In this document: piece by piece, positions 47,153-56,227 of the stretch
Position numbering within the stretch: the stretch's first letter is position 1
How the letters are laid out: each line of letters starts with the position of its first letter
DNA from: an uncultured Alphaproteobacteria bacterium
Lineage (GTDB): Bacteria > Pseudomonadota > Alphaproteobacteria > CAAHEQ01 > UBA3637
Length of the DNA: 64,000 nucleotides
NCBI GenBank assembly: GCA_934202735.1
Contig: CAKPYH010000001.1
Coordinates: forward strand, 62,001 to 126,000
Reading direction: 5' to 3'
The notes under the pieces: generated by a model
Told to the model about the DNA's origin: nothing
The model's database searches: none
The model's input: the letters and a program-made list of their open reading frames with translations, nothing else
Program-made: the position numbers and the translations under genes

Positions 47153-47166
47153 GCCCACATGACTGC
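47153..47166 (+). repeat. 14-bp direct repeat, left of the ankyrin segment
   Basis: GCCCACATGACTGC. The same 14 bases recur at 49564-49577 and 54953-54966. Removing 47153-49563 would rebuild the arrangement seen at 54941-55000. Confidence 0.8.
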
Positions 47167-47193
47167 ACATAAATATAAAATAAAACATAAATT

Positions 47194-49473
47194 TTATTGA
47201 GTTCCTTTATGTTTCCAAGTACAATGATGTCCCGTACAGGTTATTATTGAAAATTCGTCTTTTTTTACCGCTTCTATGACATCATCAACAGTAAAAGTAA
47301 ACTTTTTATCAGATTCTTCCATACGCTCACAGTGATTCGGGAAATCAATAGACACCGTTCCGTCTTTTTTACCAAATAACTTTGCGCCACAAGCAATTTT
47401 TTTACCATTAAATTCTTTGGCTTCTGTTGATGAAATATCCTTTCCTTGACCACCATCTGCACTAACGGCTAAAATAGCTAACCGCGAAGCATCCATTACA
47501 ACTGAATTTGCATAATGTTGAATCATTGCTTTATTGGCTCCTACTTCTGCTACTTTCTGGATTCCAGATAATATCGTTTTCGGATCGTTTAAGGTAGCAT
47601 TATCACCACCATTAGCCATTGCAGTAAATAGGATTACTTTTTGCATTAAATCCATTGTAAAGCCTTTAAAACATTGTTCCGCTGATTTCCATTGTGATTC
47701 CGGTAATTTTGATAAACAAGGCCAAGAATCAGATTTAACTTGTTCCATATCAATAGAGTCATCAATTTTTTTCATGACAGATGAAACTTTTGATGGATCT
47801 TCCAATGTATTTTGAACTATTGGCAAAATCATTTCTTTGAGAATCCCATCTTTTAATTCAGAATAATAGCTTTCTGCAGACGCAGGCAAATCATATTTTT
47901 GAATTGGCGTAGATACCTTTAATAAATCTTGAACTTCCTGATTTAAATTAAAGATGGCGTATTGAGATGCTGTTTTACCTTTATTATCTTTGAGAGTTTT
48001 ATCTGCACCATACTGCAACAATAATTTTATCATTTTTGTATCTTCGGCGGATGATGCCGCTTTCATCAATGCTGTTACACCTGCTTTATCGACAGCATTC
48101 ACATCTATTCCTTTTTTTAATAAATGCTCTAAAACGGTTGGTTGATTACATTGAATCGCAATAGATAATAAATTTTGGCCATACGCATTTTGAGTATTTA
48201 TATCTGCACCATTTTTTAATAGTAAATCTATTATATCCAAGCGTTTTTGTATATAAGAGTTATAATCGGGTATTATAGTAAAAATACCGTCTTTTTTGAA
48301 TTCATTAAAAGTTTTTTCATCTACTACTTCGGCACTTTTTATTAAAGCCGAATCACCATATTCGTCTTTATAATTAACATCTGCACCTTCTTGAATAAGT
48401 TTTTGTATCCCTTCTAATGTTGTACTTTCATAATCAATCTCTGATAATAATTTCATACTGTTTTTTGATTTTTGAGCTTCTGTATCGGATAAAGCAGTTC
48501 CCCCTAGAGCCACTATATATTGGTTATAATTTGGATCCTTAATTAAATATTCATTTGTCTGTAATAATTGAAGAGGGGTTTTACCTTTCTCATTTTTGAC
48601 ATTAACATTAACTTTTTGTTCCAAAAGAAACTTTAAAGCATCGGGTTTTGCTGCTCCGGCGGCAACTATAATGGGATAGTCTTCCTTAACAGGGTGTTTG
48701 TAAAAAATACGTTCTGCTTGAACATTAGGGTCCGCGCCCAATCGCAAAAGATATTTAGCCATTTCCATAGATTTATGATTTTTTATAGCTTGCAAAAAGA
48801 GATAATTCAAATTTTCTTTTCCTATATCTAACCCAGCCTTTTGAAAAATAGATATGACTTCCGGATAAGAGCTATTTCTGACAATATCTTCATAAAAAGA
48901 AGCAGAATATTTATCTTGTTGATGAATATTGGCGCCATTTGTTATAAGCAATTCTATAATCTCTGGTTTTGCGTCTAATATAATTGCAGATTTTAATGCA
49001 GAATCATTTCCAAATATAGATGGGATTTCTGTTCTTACATCAGCACCAGATTGGATTAAAAACTCTACTACTCTTGGATCTTTATTACGCAAAGCAGATA
49101 TTAAAGGGGTTTCTTTCATATTTTCAGCACCGATAAGTTCATTAACATCGGCTCCAGATTTAACTAAATATTGCACCATCTCTAATGTTCCATCAGCACA
49201 TACCTGTTGAAACACAGAGGTATATTCTGTTTTAGCGTTTATATCCGCCCCGGCTTTAATTAATTCTGAAAAAATTGCAGTATCTTTTACCAGCATCAAC
49301 GGGTAAATGCCTGATTGTTCATCTGCTTGATTGACATTTGCACCATTCCTAATAAGAGCTTGAATTTCGGATAACGGTTTATTTTCTGCTAAAGCTTTTG
49401 TTAGTTCTGTAGCATTTGCAGTATTGTAAAATAAACAAGACACTAAAACAGTACTTAATAATAAATTTTTCAT
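47194..49473 (-). CDS. Exported ankyrin-repeat protein
   Basis: 759 residues from ATG 49473 (AAGGGATGG upstream; promoter at 49505-49533). Signal peptide MKNLLLSTVLVSCLFYNTANA, so periplasmic or secreted. About twelve ankyrin repeats span about 25-530, with units such as IRNGANVNQADE, IKAGADINAKTE, VKSGADVNELIG, IQEGADVNYKDEYGDSALI and LLKKGIDVNAVDKAGVTALM. A non-repeat C-terminal domain (about 540-759) has six or so cysteines (SWPCLSKL, EQCFKGF, IACGAKL, NHCERM, ITCTGHHCTW). Ankyrin repeats bind proteins; bacterial ones are often effectors or inhibitors. Partner unknown. Strongly AT-rich and opposite in strand to the rest of the island. Confidence 0.82.
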   Translation of the reverse strand: MKNLLLSTVLVSCLFYNTANATELTKALAENKPLSEIQALIRNGANVNQADEQSGIYPLMLVKDTAIFSELIKAGADINAKTEYTSVFQQVCADGTLEMVQYLVKSGADVNELIGAENMKETPLISALRNKDPRVVEFLIQSGADVRTEIPSIFGNDSALKSAIILDAKPEIIELLITNGANIHQQDKYSASFYEDIVRNSSYPEVISIFQKAGLDIGKENLNYLFLQAIKNHKSMEMAKYLLRLGADPNVQAERIFYKHPVKEDYPIIVAAGAAKPDALKFLLEQKVNVNVKNEKGKTPLQLLQTNEYLIKDPNYNQYIVALGGTALSDTEAQKSKNSMKLLSEIDYESTTLEGIQKLIQEGADVNYKDEYGDSALIKSAEVVDEKTFNEFKKDGIFTIIPDYNSYIQKRLDIIDLLLKNGADINTQNAYGQNLLSIAIQCNQPTVLEHLLKKGIDVNAVDKAGVTALMKAASSAEDTKMIKLLLQYGADKTLKDNKGKTASQYAIFNLNQEVQDLLKVSTPIQKYDLPASAESYYSELKDGILKEMILPIVQNTLEDPSKVSSVMKKIDDSIDMEQVKSDSWPCLSKLPESQWKSAEQCFKGFTMDLMQKVILFTAMANGGDNATLNDPKTILSGIQKVAEVGANKAMIQHYANSVVMDASRLAILAVSADGGQGKDISSTEAKEFNGKKIACGAKLFGKKDGTVSIDFPNHCERMEESDKKFTFTVDDVIEAVKKDEFSIITCTGHHCTWKHKGTQ

Positions 49474-49504
49474 AATAATCCATCCCTTAAAAACATATAT
49501 TGGC

Positions 49505-49533
49505 ATGTTAGTAGAATTACATATTAAAGTCAA
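49505..49533 (-). promoter_or_regulatory. Promoter of the ankyrin gene
   Basis: TTGACT (49528-49533), 17-base spacer, TAACAT (49505-49510) on the minus strand; predicted start near 49498, which supports the start at 49473. Confidence 0.6.
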
Positions 49534-49563
49534 CAAAATAATTTTGCTAATAATTCACATATA

Positions 49564-49611
49564 GCCCACATGACTGCCCCATCACCTGCCCCCTTTTACA
49601 GGCATTGTTTT
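49564..49611 (+). repeat. 48-bp direct repeat, right of the ankyrin segment
   Basis: Begins with the 14-mer GCCCACATGACTGC and matches 54953-55000 over 48 bases with three differences. It is the displaced continuation of the 548-bp repeat. Confidence 0.8.
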
Positions 49612-49709
49612 TGATTGACAAGAACTGATTTGTGTACATAAATCCCGGGATAAAAATGCTATTTTTTACAATTTGACAAGCTTTTGAATAAACAATCCTT
49701 GTTTTCTTG

Positions 49710-49738
49710 TTGCTTTTTGAAAAATATGTATGTATAAA
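49710..49738 (+). promoter_or_regulatory. Promoter of the arylsulfotransferase operon
   Basis: TTGCTT (49710-49715), 17-base spacer, TATAAA (49733-49738); start near 49746, 16 bases before the first ATG. The 288-base gap 49474-49761 also holds the ankyrin promoter and the 48-bp repeat. Confidence 0.55.
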
Positions 49739-49761
49739 GATCTTGTGAAAGGTGAAATGAG

Positions 49762-50214
49762 ATGAAAAAGAAGTTAAAATTTATTGGATTGGTGTTCTTG
49801 GGATGCATGCTATCCACAAATGTGTTATCATGGACAACCACAATTAATTCGGTAAAAAATTATGAAAAATTTGTTTATGATGAAGATACAGAAATGTATA
49901 CAGGGGATATTGAACGGGTCTATATGGAGAAAAAAGCCCCCGATGGAAAGATTTATGTTTTATATGATTTGACAGTAGAACAAAAAGAAAATGATGATGG
50001 AACCCTGGAATCGTCTGATTATTCTCTTAAAACAGGAAACGATATTTATCCTCGCCAAATGGATGATTATTTTTTACTGGATTATCATTTCAGGCCTTTA
50101 ACCCATTTAGGGGTTAAACTGGGCACACATAAAGGTCAAATTATTTTTGAGATTCCGGTCAATCAAAAAGATTTGCCCAAGACTTTACTTTATAAAAAGC
50201 AACCTGTAAAATAA
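49762..50214 (+). CDS. Exported small protein, DUF4352/Ig-like style
   Basis: 150 residues. Signal peptide MKKKLKFIGLVFLGCMLSTN to VLS. The mature part is beta-rich with KIYVLYDLTVEQKENDD, DYSLKTGNDIYPRQMDDYF and KGQIIFEIPVNQKDLPKTLL, the alternation seen in DUF4352/telokin-like Ig domains. That resemblance is by pattern only. First gene of the plus-strand operon, 16 bases before the sulfotransferase. Confidence 0.58.
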   Translation: MKKKLKFIGLVFLGCMLSTNVLSWTTTINSVKNYEKFVYDEDTEMYTGDIERVYMEKKAPDGKIYVLYDLTVEQKENDDGTLESSDYSLKTGNDIYPRQMDDYFLLDYHFRPLTHLGVKLGTHKGQIIFEIPVNQKDLPKTLLYKKQPVK

Positions 50215-50230
50215 CTGATAGAAAAATAAA

Positions 50231-51850
50231 ATGAAATATGGTATTTTTTGCATAAGTTTATTTTTATCAACGCTGGCTCATGCTGATTATATACTTGATC
50301 AGGCAAAGATGGATGCCGATATCCAAAAAGAATTATCGCAAAAGCAATATACTGTGGAGGATCCTTTGGTGTTGGTCAATCCTTATGGTATTTCTCCATT
50401 GAGTGCTCTTATTTCCTTTTCTACAAAAGAATCAACGCAGGCTTGTATCACAGTAAAAGGAAAAGATAAATATACCACTTTTTCAAAATGTTTTAATGAT
50501 AGAACAAAAAATCACTTGATCCCCGTCTATGGTCTTTATTTTGGGAAAAACGATATCGTATTAACGATAAAAGATAAAGATAAAAATCAAAGTAAAGAAT
50601 ATCCGTTGGAAATTGAAACGGAAAAAATGCCTATCAACATGAAAGTGAATATTCAAAAAATAAACGCGGAAAAAATAAAACCGGGACTGACTTTTACAAC
50701 ACCCGGGGTTATCGTAAATGAGGGAAGCTACGCTTATGCATTTGATGCAAACGGTGATATTCGTTGGATTTTAACCGATCCGATCATGGGAAAAATGTCT
50801 CCGTTGCACGTGTTAAAAGATGGTACTTTAATGATGGGTTCTGAAGAACATGACCCAAAATATACTGTGGCGTATAAATCTCTTTATGAATTGGATTTGA
50901 TGGGGAAAATTCATCATAAAATCCAAGCCGAAGATGACATTCAACATGATATTGTCAAACTGCCTAATGGTAATTATTTGGCTTTGGTTAATGCAACGGG
51001 GAAACCCACGATTGCCGATTGTGTGGTAGAATTAACCCCCGATAATAAAGTCGTTGATCGCTTTGATATAGATAAAATTTTAGGGGTTGAAGATGAAAGA
51101 ATTACGCCGCTTGTTGACCACTATCTTTATCATGATAACTATAAACGTGAAAAAATGGATGCCATGCATTTGAATTCTTTAAACTATGATCCTGAAGATG
51201 ATAGCATTATTATGACAGGAAGATTTTTTAACTTTTTATTGAAGATTGATCGTAAAACAAAACAAGTTAAATGGATTTTGGCAAATCCGATAAATACTTG
51301 GATAAAGCCACACTTGCGGGATAAATTATTAAAACCGACAGATAAAAATTTTGATTATATCTATGGGGCTCACGCGGCAAAACCGCAAGGTCATAATCAT
51401 TATACTGTTTTAGACAACGGTCTTTATCGTGATATATATGACCAAGGTTCCGCACAACCCATTGAGACCTATAATCCTTCACGCAGTTGGTCGCGTGGCG
51501 TAGAGTTTGTTGTTGATGAAAAAAATATGACCGTTTCAGTCGCATGGCAATATAAACGCGGGCCAGAAATTTATACTCACTATGTTGGGGATGTAGATAA
51601 ATATGAAGCAGGCCATTATTTAATGAATTTCGGTGCTGTCTTTGATGATAAAGATGAAACACCGGCCAGCGTTGAAACGGCATTAAATCCACAGAAACAA
51701 CCGGCTCCTTCTTATGCTAAAATCATTGAAGTCAAGGATGGAGAAGTTGTTTTTGAAGCACAAACAGCCGGCCTGTTAAATAATACGGTTTATCGTGTAG
51801 AACGTTTTGAACCATACGTATTAGATACTGAATACAAATTGGGCAAATAA
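50231..51850 (+). CDS. Arylsulfotransferase (AssT family), exported
   Basis: 539 residues with a signal peptide (to LAHA). AssT enzymes are periplasmic six-bladed propellers that move sulfuryl groups between phenolic compounds without PAPS. The N-terminal Ig-like domain (about 40-140) carries two cysteines (QACITV, SKCFND). The propeller has IQHDIVKLPNGNYLAL, MDAMHLNSLNYDPEDDSI followed by MTGRFFNFLLKIDRKT, and KPQGHNHYTVLDNG, which align with the catalytic His/His/Arg/His layout of E. coli AssT. A dsbL/dsbI pair, which matures AssT in uropathogenic E. coli, is not seen. Four bases before the porin gene. Confidence 0.82.
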   Translation: MKYGIFCISLFLSTLAHADYILDQAKMDADIQKELSQKQYTVEDPLVLVNPYGISPLSALISFSTKESTQACITVKGKDKYTTFSKCFNDRTKNHLIPVYGLYFGKNDIVLTIKDKDKNQSKEYPLEIETEKMPINMKVNIQKINAEKIKPGLTFTTPGVIVNEGSYAYAFDANGDIRWILTDPIMGKMSPLHVLKDGTLMMGSEEHDPKYTVAYKSLYELDLMGKIHHKIQAEDDIQHDIVKLPNGNYLALVNATGKPTIADCVVELTPDNKVVDRFDIDKILGVEDERITPLVDHYLYHDNYKREKMDAMHLNSLNYDPEDDSIIMTGRFFNFLLKIDRKTKQVKWILANPINTWIKPHLRDKLLKPTDKNFDYIYGAHAAKPQGHNHYTVLDNGLYRDIYDQGSAQPIETYNPSRSWSRGVEFVVDEKNMTVSVAWQYKRGPEIYTHYVGDVDKYEAGHYLMNFGAVFDDKDETPASVETALNPQKQPAPSYAKIIEVKDGEVVFEAQTAGLLNNTVYRVERFEPYVLDTEYKLGK

Positions 51851-51853
51851 AGG

Positions 51854-53017
51854 ATGAACAAAAAATGTATTATTTTGGTTTTATTATCTTTGTGCGGCAT
51901 ATCCGAGTACGCCATTGCCGGGCCCACTTCAGATTTTTATGAATCATGGAAAGAAAAATTACATCATGATTATGGTTTTGATTATCGTATTCGCGCCGGA
52001 TTTATGGCTCAACGTGGTTCCCCAAGTGGCCATAAAACAGTCTTGCGCGATAAATATGAAATTGAAGCGAATTGGGAGGCTTTTGCTTCGGATAGTTTTG
52101 GACAAGGTTCTATTCAATTTTTATACGAAGATATCAATTATCCCGGGATTGAAGGTTCTCTGATGGCTTCCAGATTAGGTGTTGCAACCCCCATAAATGA
52201 TGATGCGTTGCAACGGGAGTATTTCAAACGTTTGACATATACACATCAACTTCCCGGTTCATTAGATAATATCAGTTTATCGGTTGGACAATTCCTTATC
52301 GGAAATTTTGGAAAGACACGTTATAAATCAAAACCTCTTAATCATTTTAATAATTTTTCTTTGCAAAAAAACATGTCTAAAGCGTATCCGACAGGGGGCG
52401 TTGGGGGATATATGACTTATAAGCCAACGCCTGATTTAACACTCATTACCGGACTTCAAAGTACAACGAATTATTTTCCGCAAAACATCAGTGTAAAACA
52501 TCTTGATGCGAATAAATGGACGAACTTTTTTTATATCTCATATTCACCCAAATTAACCGATTTAGGAAAAACAATCTTGACAGGATGGATTTATCACAGT
52601 CCAGCGATAAAAAAATATGAGGGACAATTTAATAAAGCATTTCAAAAATCTGCCGATGGATGGGTCATAACTATCAGGCAAGATATTGGTAAATGGACGG
52701 GGCTTATTAAAGTCAATGGGTCAACAGGTAATCGTATGGCCATTCGGCAAAGTTATTCGGCAGAATTAATGTATAACAATCCTTTAAATAGAAATGAATT
52801 AGATCAAATAGGAATTGGTTTTGCCTCTAATAGGGTCAGTCATTTAAATAAAAAAGCAGTCCGATCTTGGGAAAATGTATTGGAAGGATATTGGTCCTGG
52901 GGGATTTCCAAGTATTTGACGATTACACCAGACATTCAATTATACATCAATCCGGCCTTAACAAAGGATAGAAATACTGTTGTCGTAAATAGTATTCAAG
53001 CAAAATTTTATTTCTAA
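51854..53017 (+). CDS. OprB-like outer-membrane porin
   Basis: 387 residues. Signal peptide to EYAIA, then DFYESWKEKLHHDYGFDYRI and alternating beta strands ending in NSIQAKFYF, with the C-terminal Phe needed for barrel insertion. YLTITPDIQLYINPALTKD near the end is the OprB-type final strand pattern (carbohydrate-selective porins). Substrate unknown. Placed between two sulfotransferase-family genes, so passage of the sulfated substrate or product is inferred. Confidence 0.7.
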   Translation: MNKKCIILVLLSLCGISEYAIAGPTSDFYESWKEKLHHDYGFDYRIRAGFMAQRGSPSGHKTVLRDKYEIEANWEAFASDSFGQGSIQFLYEDINYPGIEGSLMASRLGVATPINDDALQREYFKRLTYTHQLPGSLDNISLSVGQFLIGNFGKTRYKSKPLNHFNNFSLQKNMSKAYPTGGVGGYMTYKPTPDLTLITGLQSTTNYFPQNISVKHLDANKWTNFFYISYSPKLTDLGKTILTGWIYHSPAIKKYEGQFNKAFQKSADGWVITIRQDIGKWTGLIKVNGSTGNRMAIRQSYSAELMYNNPLNRNELDQIGIGFASNRVSHLNKKAVRSWENVLEGYWSWGISKYLTITPDIQLYINPALTKDRNTVVVNSIQAKFYF

Positions 53018-53026
53018 AATATAAAA

Positions 53027-54460
53027 ATGAAAATTGTACAGTTAATTTTTGTTATATTGTTTTTCCTTGTTTTAACAGGGGCCGGATTGTTTCGGCAGTA
53101 TCAATATACTTTAAAATTTGATGATGTTTCTAATGGTATTCTGACTGTCAACGGAGATGAAGTTATTCCTAAATTCTCAAAAGATGTCAAAGATTATCAT
53201 TCAACATCCTTATCGGCTCTTACACCAAATTTAATGCAGTTTGGAAATACAACTAAAAAATTCAATGTTAAAGAAATTAATCCACAAAGTCCTGTCATTC
53301 CATTCAAAATTGGAAATGAAACATATAATCTGCATGTTTGGTCTGCTAACCTTGCTGAATTTGACACAAAAGGTGCAAAAAACGTAGAAGATGGTCATTA
53401 TTTTATCACTTCAGAATGGTGGGATCAAAACCACACTTTTCCGGCTTATATTGTCAATAAATATGGCCAAATTTTATATTATAAATATGCGATTGATAAA
53501 GAGAATAATTTAAAAAGCGCAAGTGATTTTAAATATACAATTTTATCTGATGGAACGATCCTATATTCTTTAATAGGAAATGAGACTTTATTCGTGATGG
53601 ATAAGAATTTTCAACCTTTTTTCAGAACGAAGTTATTAAAAAATTCAACTCATTGGGAATTCGGATTAGATGGCCATCATCATGTTATTTTAGGAAAAGA
53701 TCATTTTATCATTTTCGCAACAATGCTTAAAGAAGTGTTGGACGCAAAAAAAAACAAGCCGATATTTTTAGCCGTCCCGATTATACAAGAGATAAAAGAT
53801 AATAAAATCATATTTGAGTGGAATGGGTTGGATTATCCGGAATTATATGAAAATTATTCTCAATGTAAAACATGGCCTAATGGAACTTTTGATTATGCTC
53901 ATCTCAATGCCATTATAATTGACACCAGTGATAATAATTTGATTTTGTCTTTTCGCGGAATAAATACATTATTGAAAATAGATCGAAAAGATGGTCATAT
54001 CATTTGGCAATTATCGGGGTATAATGACAATTTTAATTTAACAAAAGAACAAAAATTCTATGGACAACATTTTCCATATATTGATAAGGATGGATATTTA
54101 ACTGTTTTTGATAATTTCAGTAATATGATGGGAGAAAAAAATTTTATTCAAGAAAATTCTTCAATAAAAAAATTCAAGCTGGATCCCGTCAATAAAAAAA
54201 TAGTTGAATATAAAAAAATTCCTTTAATTTTCTGGTCTTACGCAATGGGATCCGCATTGCCGGTCAAGCAGGGAAGATATCTTGTGTCCGCAGGTAGTTC
54301 TAATATTTCCAATCTATGTGCACTGGAAATTTCTGAAAATGGCAATGAAGTTTGGAGATTGACATTTAAAGATCCAAACCAAAAACGTGTTTGCTATTAT
54401 GTTTATAAACGTCCGTTCGCATATCGCGATCATTTTAGAAGGGAGATTCAAAGTGAATAA
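53027..54460 (+). CDS. Second arylsulfotransferase-family protein, membrane-anchored
   Basis: 477 residues with an uncleaved N-terminal membrane helix (MKIVQLIFVILFFLVLTGAG) and a periplasmic propeller. Family motifs: FDYAHLNAIIIDTSDNNLIL, GINTLLKIDRKDGHIIWQL and YGQHFPYIDKDGYLTVFDN, giving the central His and the QH pair expected for AssT-like enzymes. It shares layout but little identity with the 539-residue protein. Its last 13 codons lie inside the 548-bp repeat and it overlaps the membrane-protein gene by eight bases. Confidence 0.75.
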   Translation: MKIVQLIFVILFFLVLTGAGLFRQYQYTLKFDDVSNGILTVNGDEVIPKFSKDVKDYHSTSLSALTPNLMQFGNTTKKFNVKEINPQSPVIPFKIGNETYNLHVWSANLAEFDTKGAKNVEDGHYFITSEWWDQNHTFPAYIVNKYGQILYYKYAIDKENNLKSASDFKYTILSDGTILYSLIGNETLFVMDKNFQPFFRTKLLKNSTHWEFGLDGHHHVILGKDHFIIFATMLKEVLDAKKNKPIFLAVPIIQEIKDNKIIFEWNGLDYPELYENYSQCKTWPNGTFDYAHLNAIIIDTSDNNLILSFRGINTLLKIDRKDGHIIWQLSGYNDNFNLTKEQKFYGQHFPYIDKDGYLTVFDNFSNMMGEKNFIQENSSIKKFKLDPVNKKIVEYKKIPLIFWSYAMGSALPVKQGRYLVSAGSSNISNLCALEISENGNEVWRLTFKDPNQKRVCYYVYKRPFAYRDHFRREIQSE

Positions 54461-54968
54461 AGTACTCAATTTGATTTGTAGGACAGCACTTTTGGTATTT
54501 ATGATGATTTTTAATGCAACGATTTTATGGGGTATATATCACACAGAGAGTGTGTTTGCCCTGTGTTTGGGCATTTTATTTTTTGCCTATTTATATTTTC
54601 AATTGTTCAGAAAAGATAACAGACAGAAAAATTCTTTTTGGGGATTGTTTGCAAATATTCTTTTACCGATTTACCTGGTATTATTTGTATCATATATATT
54701 TAATTCGTTATCTGATAAAAATCTATATCATGATCCCGTTCAAGAGGGGCTAACTATGTTTATGGGCATTTTGATCTGTGTTATCGTAATTCCGGCTTTT
54801 TCTGCCATACAAAGTTTTTTGATGTGTGAGTTTGCTCGCTTGTCATCATCTAATGAAAAAGATATGTGAGTGTATCATACCTCTTGCAAAAAACAAAGGA
54901 AATTATGTAAAATAGACGGTTTTCAATATCGTTGAGTTATAGCCCCTAAATTGCCCACATGACTGCAC
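54421..54968 (+). repeat. 548-bp direct repeat, right copy
   Basis: See 46621-47168. Here the repeat is in its likely original setting, continuing the reading frame of the upstream sulfotransferase-family gene. Confidence 0.95.
54453..54869 (+). CDS. Small polytopic membrane protein, right copy
   Basis: 138 residues, identical to 46653-47069 at every base compared. Four hydrophobic segments. Starts GTG overlapping the end of the sulfotransferase-family gene, which suggests that it is a real member of this operon. The gap 54870-55128 after it holds the end of the repeat and AT-rich sequence with no gene. Confidence 0.6.
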   Translation: MNKVLNLICRTALLVFMMIFNATILWGIYHTESVFALCLGILFFAYLYFQLFRKDNRQKNSFWGLFANILLPIYLVLFVSYIFNSLSDKNLYHDPVQEGLTMFMGILICVIVIPAFSAIQSFLMCEFARLSSSNEKDM

Positions 54969-55128
54969 CACCACCTGCTCCCTTTTACAGGCATTGTTTT
55001 CGTTCTTTTATCATTTCCTATGGTACGTTATTCTTATTTCGGCTTGCCTGCCGAATATATCGCACGATTTTATGTGTCGGTTGCTCACTGTCAACCGTCT
55101 TTCATTCAGGCTTTTCGGCAGATCGTAA

Positions 55129-55152
55129 AAAACGCCCCAAACGGGGCGTTTT
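55129..55152. terminator. Rho-independent terminator, probably of hpf-ptsN
   Basis: AAAACGCCCC, loop AAAC, GGGGCGTTTT; on the minus strand six T follow. It lies 19 bases past the ptsN stop. Could also stop transcripts leaving the island. Confidence 0.85.
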
Positions 55153-55170
55153 CATTGATTTTTGACACGT

Positions 55171-55629
55171 TTAATCGTCGCTATCATTCGCCTGAATCAC
55201 GCGATATGCCGCCGCGGCATCCGGTGCTGCCCGTAATTCGGCCGCGGCATTTTCATCCCGCAGCAGGCGCGACAGGCGGGCCAAGGCTTTCAGGTGATCG
55301 GCACCGGCTTCTTCCGGAACCAATAACAGGAATGCCAAATCAACGGGCTTGTCATCAACGGATTCAAAATCTACCGGCGTTGTTTTCATAAACGCGCAGT
55401 ATATTTTGTTCAGGTTTTTCAAGCGGGTATGCGGCAAGGCCACCCCCCGTCCGATTCCGGTTGTCCCCAACCGTTCTCGTTCAATCAAGGCATCCATAAT
55501 CAATCGTTCGTCTAACCCTGTTCGCGGAGCCGCCAACGCTGCCAACATTTCCAACAGTTGTTTTTTACTGCCTGCGTCCGCCTGACACACGATTGAATCG
55601 GGACTTAAAATATCGGTAATTTTCATCAC
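55171..55629 (-). CDS. ptsN: PTS-Ntr EIIA component
   Basis: 152 residues. Phosphorylated on the His of GVALPHTRLKNL, it regulates K+ uptake, nitrogen and envelope functions rather than sugar import. KITDILSPDSIVCQADAGSK at the start and FLLLVPEEAGADHLKALARL are typical. Follows hpf by six bases. rpoN, usually upstream of this pair, is absent here. Confidence 0.92.
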   Translation of the reverse strand: MMKITDILSPDSIVCQADAGSKKQLLEMLAALAAPRTGLDERLIMDALIERERLGTTGIGRGVALPHTRLKNLNKIYCAFMKTTPVDFESVDDKPVDLAFLLLVPEEAGADHLKALARLSRLLRDENAAAELRAAPDAAAAYRVIQANDSDD

Positions 55630-55635
55630 GGGGCC

Positions 55636-56184
55636 TTATTTATTTTTCGGGTCAACCCAACCGATATTGCCGTCCGCCCGGCGATAGACCATGTTCAAAC
55701 CGCCATGTGCCGTATTTTTGAACATCAGGGCCGTCAAGCCTTCCAGATCCATTTTCATCACGGCTTCACTGACCGTACAGACGGGCAGAGCCGTTTGCAT
55801 TTCGGCAATAATAATCGGTGAATCGGCCACTTCTTCCGTATCGTCTTGCGCATCAATAACGGACATATCCACCAACAAGGTTTCTTGACCTTTATGGGCC
55901 ACCAGTTTGTTTTTATATTTGCGCAGTTGGCGGGAAATTTTTGCCACGGCATCATCAAAAGACGCATACGCATCGGCGGACGTTCCTGCGGCGTGAACCA
56001 CCGTACCGCCGGCCGGACGTACCGTAATATCCGTTTTAATCAAAGCCCCGTCTTTGGCCACTTTAATATCGGCACTGACGGCTTCTTCAAAGTATTTTGA
56101 AACCACACCGTCCAAGGCTTTATCGGCGTAATCACGCAGATTTTCGCCTAAATTTATTTGTTGTCCTGTAATAATGATTTGCAT
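55636..56184 (-). CDS. hpf: Ribosome hibernation-promoting factor, long form
   Basis: 182 residues from MQIIITGQQINLGENL. N-terminal S30AE domain to about 105, then a linker and the C-terminal dimerisation domain (VSEAVMKMDLEGLTALMFKN, MVYRRADGNIGWVDP). Long HPF alone makes 100S ribosome dimers. The promoter at 56228-56256 excludes the longer frame. Confidence 0.93.
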   Translation of the reverse strand: MQIIITGQQINLGENLRDYADKALDGVVSKYFEEAVSADIKVAKDGALIKTDITVRPAGGTVVHAAGTSADAYASFDDAVAKISRQLRKYKNKLVAHKGQETLLVDMSVIDAQDDTEEVADSPIIIAEMQTALPVCTVSEAVMKMDLEGLTALMFKNTAHGGLNMVYRRADGNIGWVDPKNK

Positions 56185-56227
56185 TGTTTTATCTTTCCTG
56201 TTAAAATTAAACTTCAAATACGGGGGT

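Larger units (their letters stand above)
46621..47168 (+). repeat. 548-bp direct repeat, left copy
   Basis: Matches 54421-54968 with an offset of exactly 7,800 bases and only two differences seen (47072 A versus G, 47147 C versus T). It begins with the last codons of the 477-residue arylsulfotransferase-family gene (YRDHFRREIQSE), although that gene is not present here. So this left copy derives from the right one. Confidence 0.95.

Noticed and set aside
46493..55000. Phage-type integration with tRNA attachment sites
   Set aside because: No integrase is seen, and the tRNA-Glu 3' end (CCCGTTAGGGTCGCCA) is not repeated at the far end of the island.
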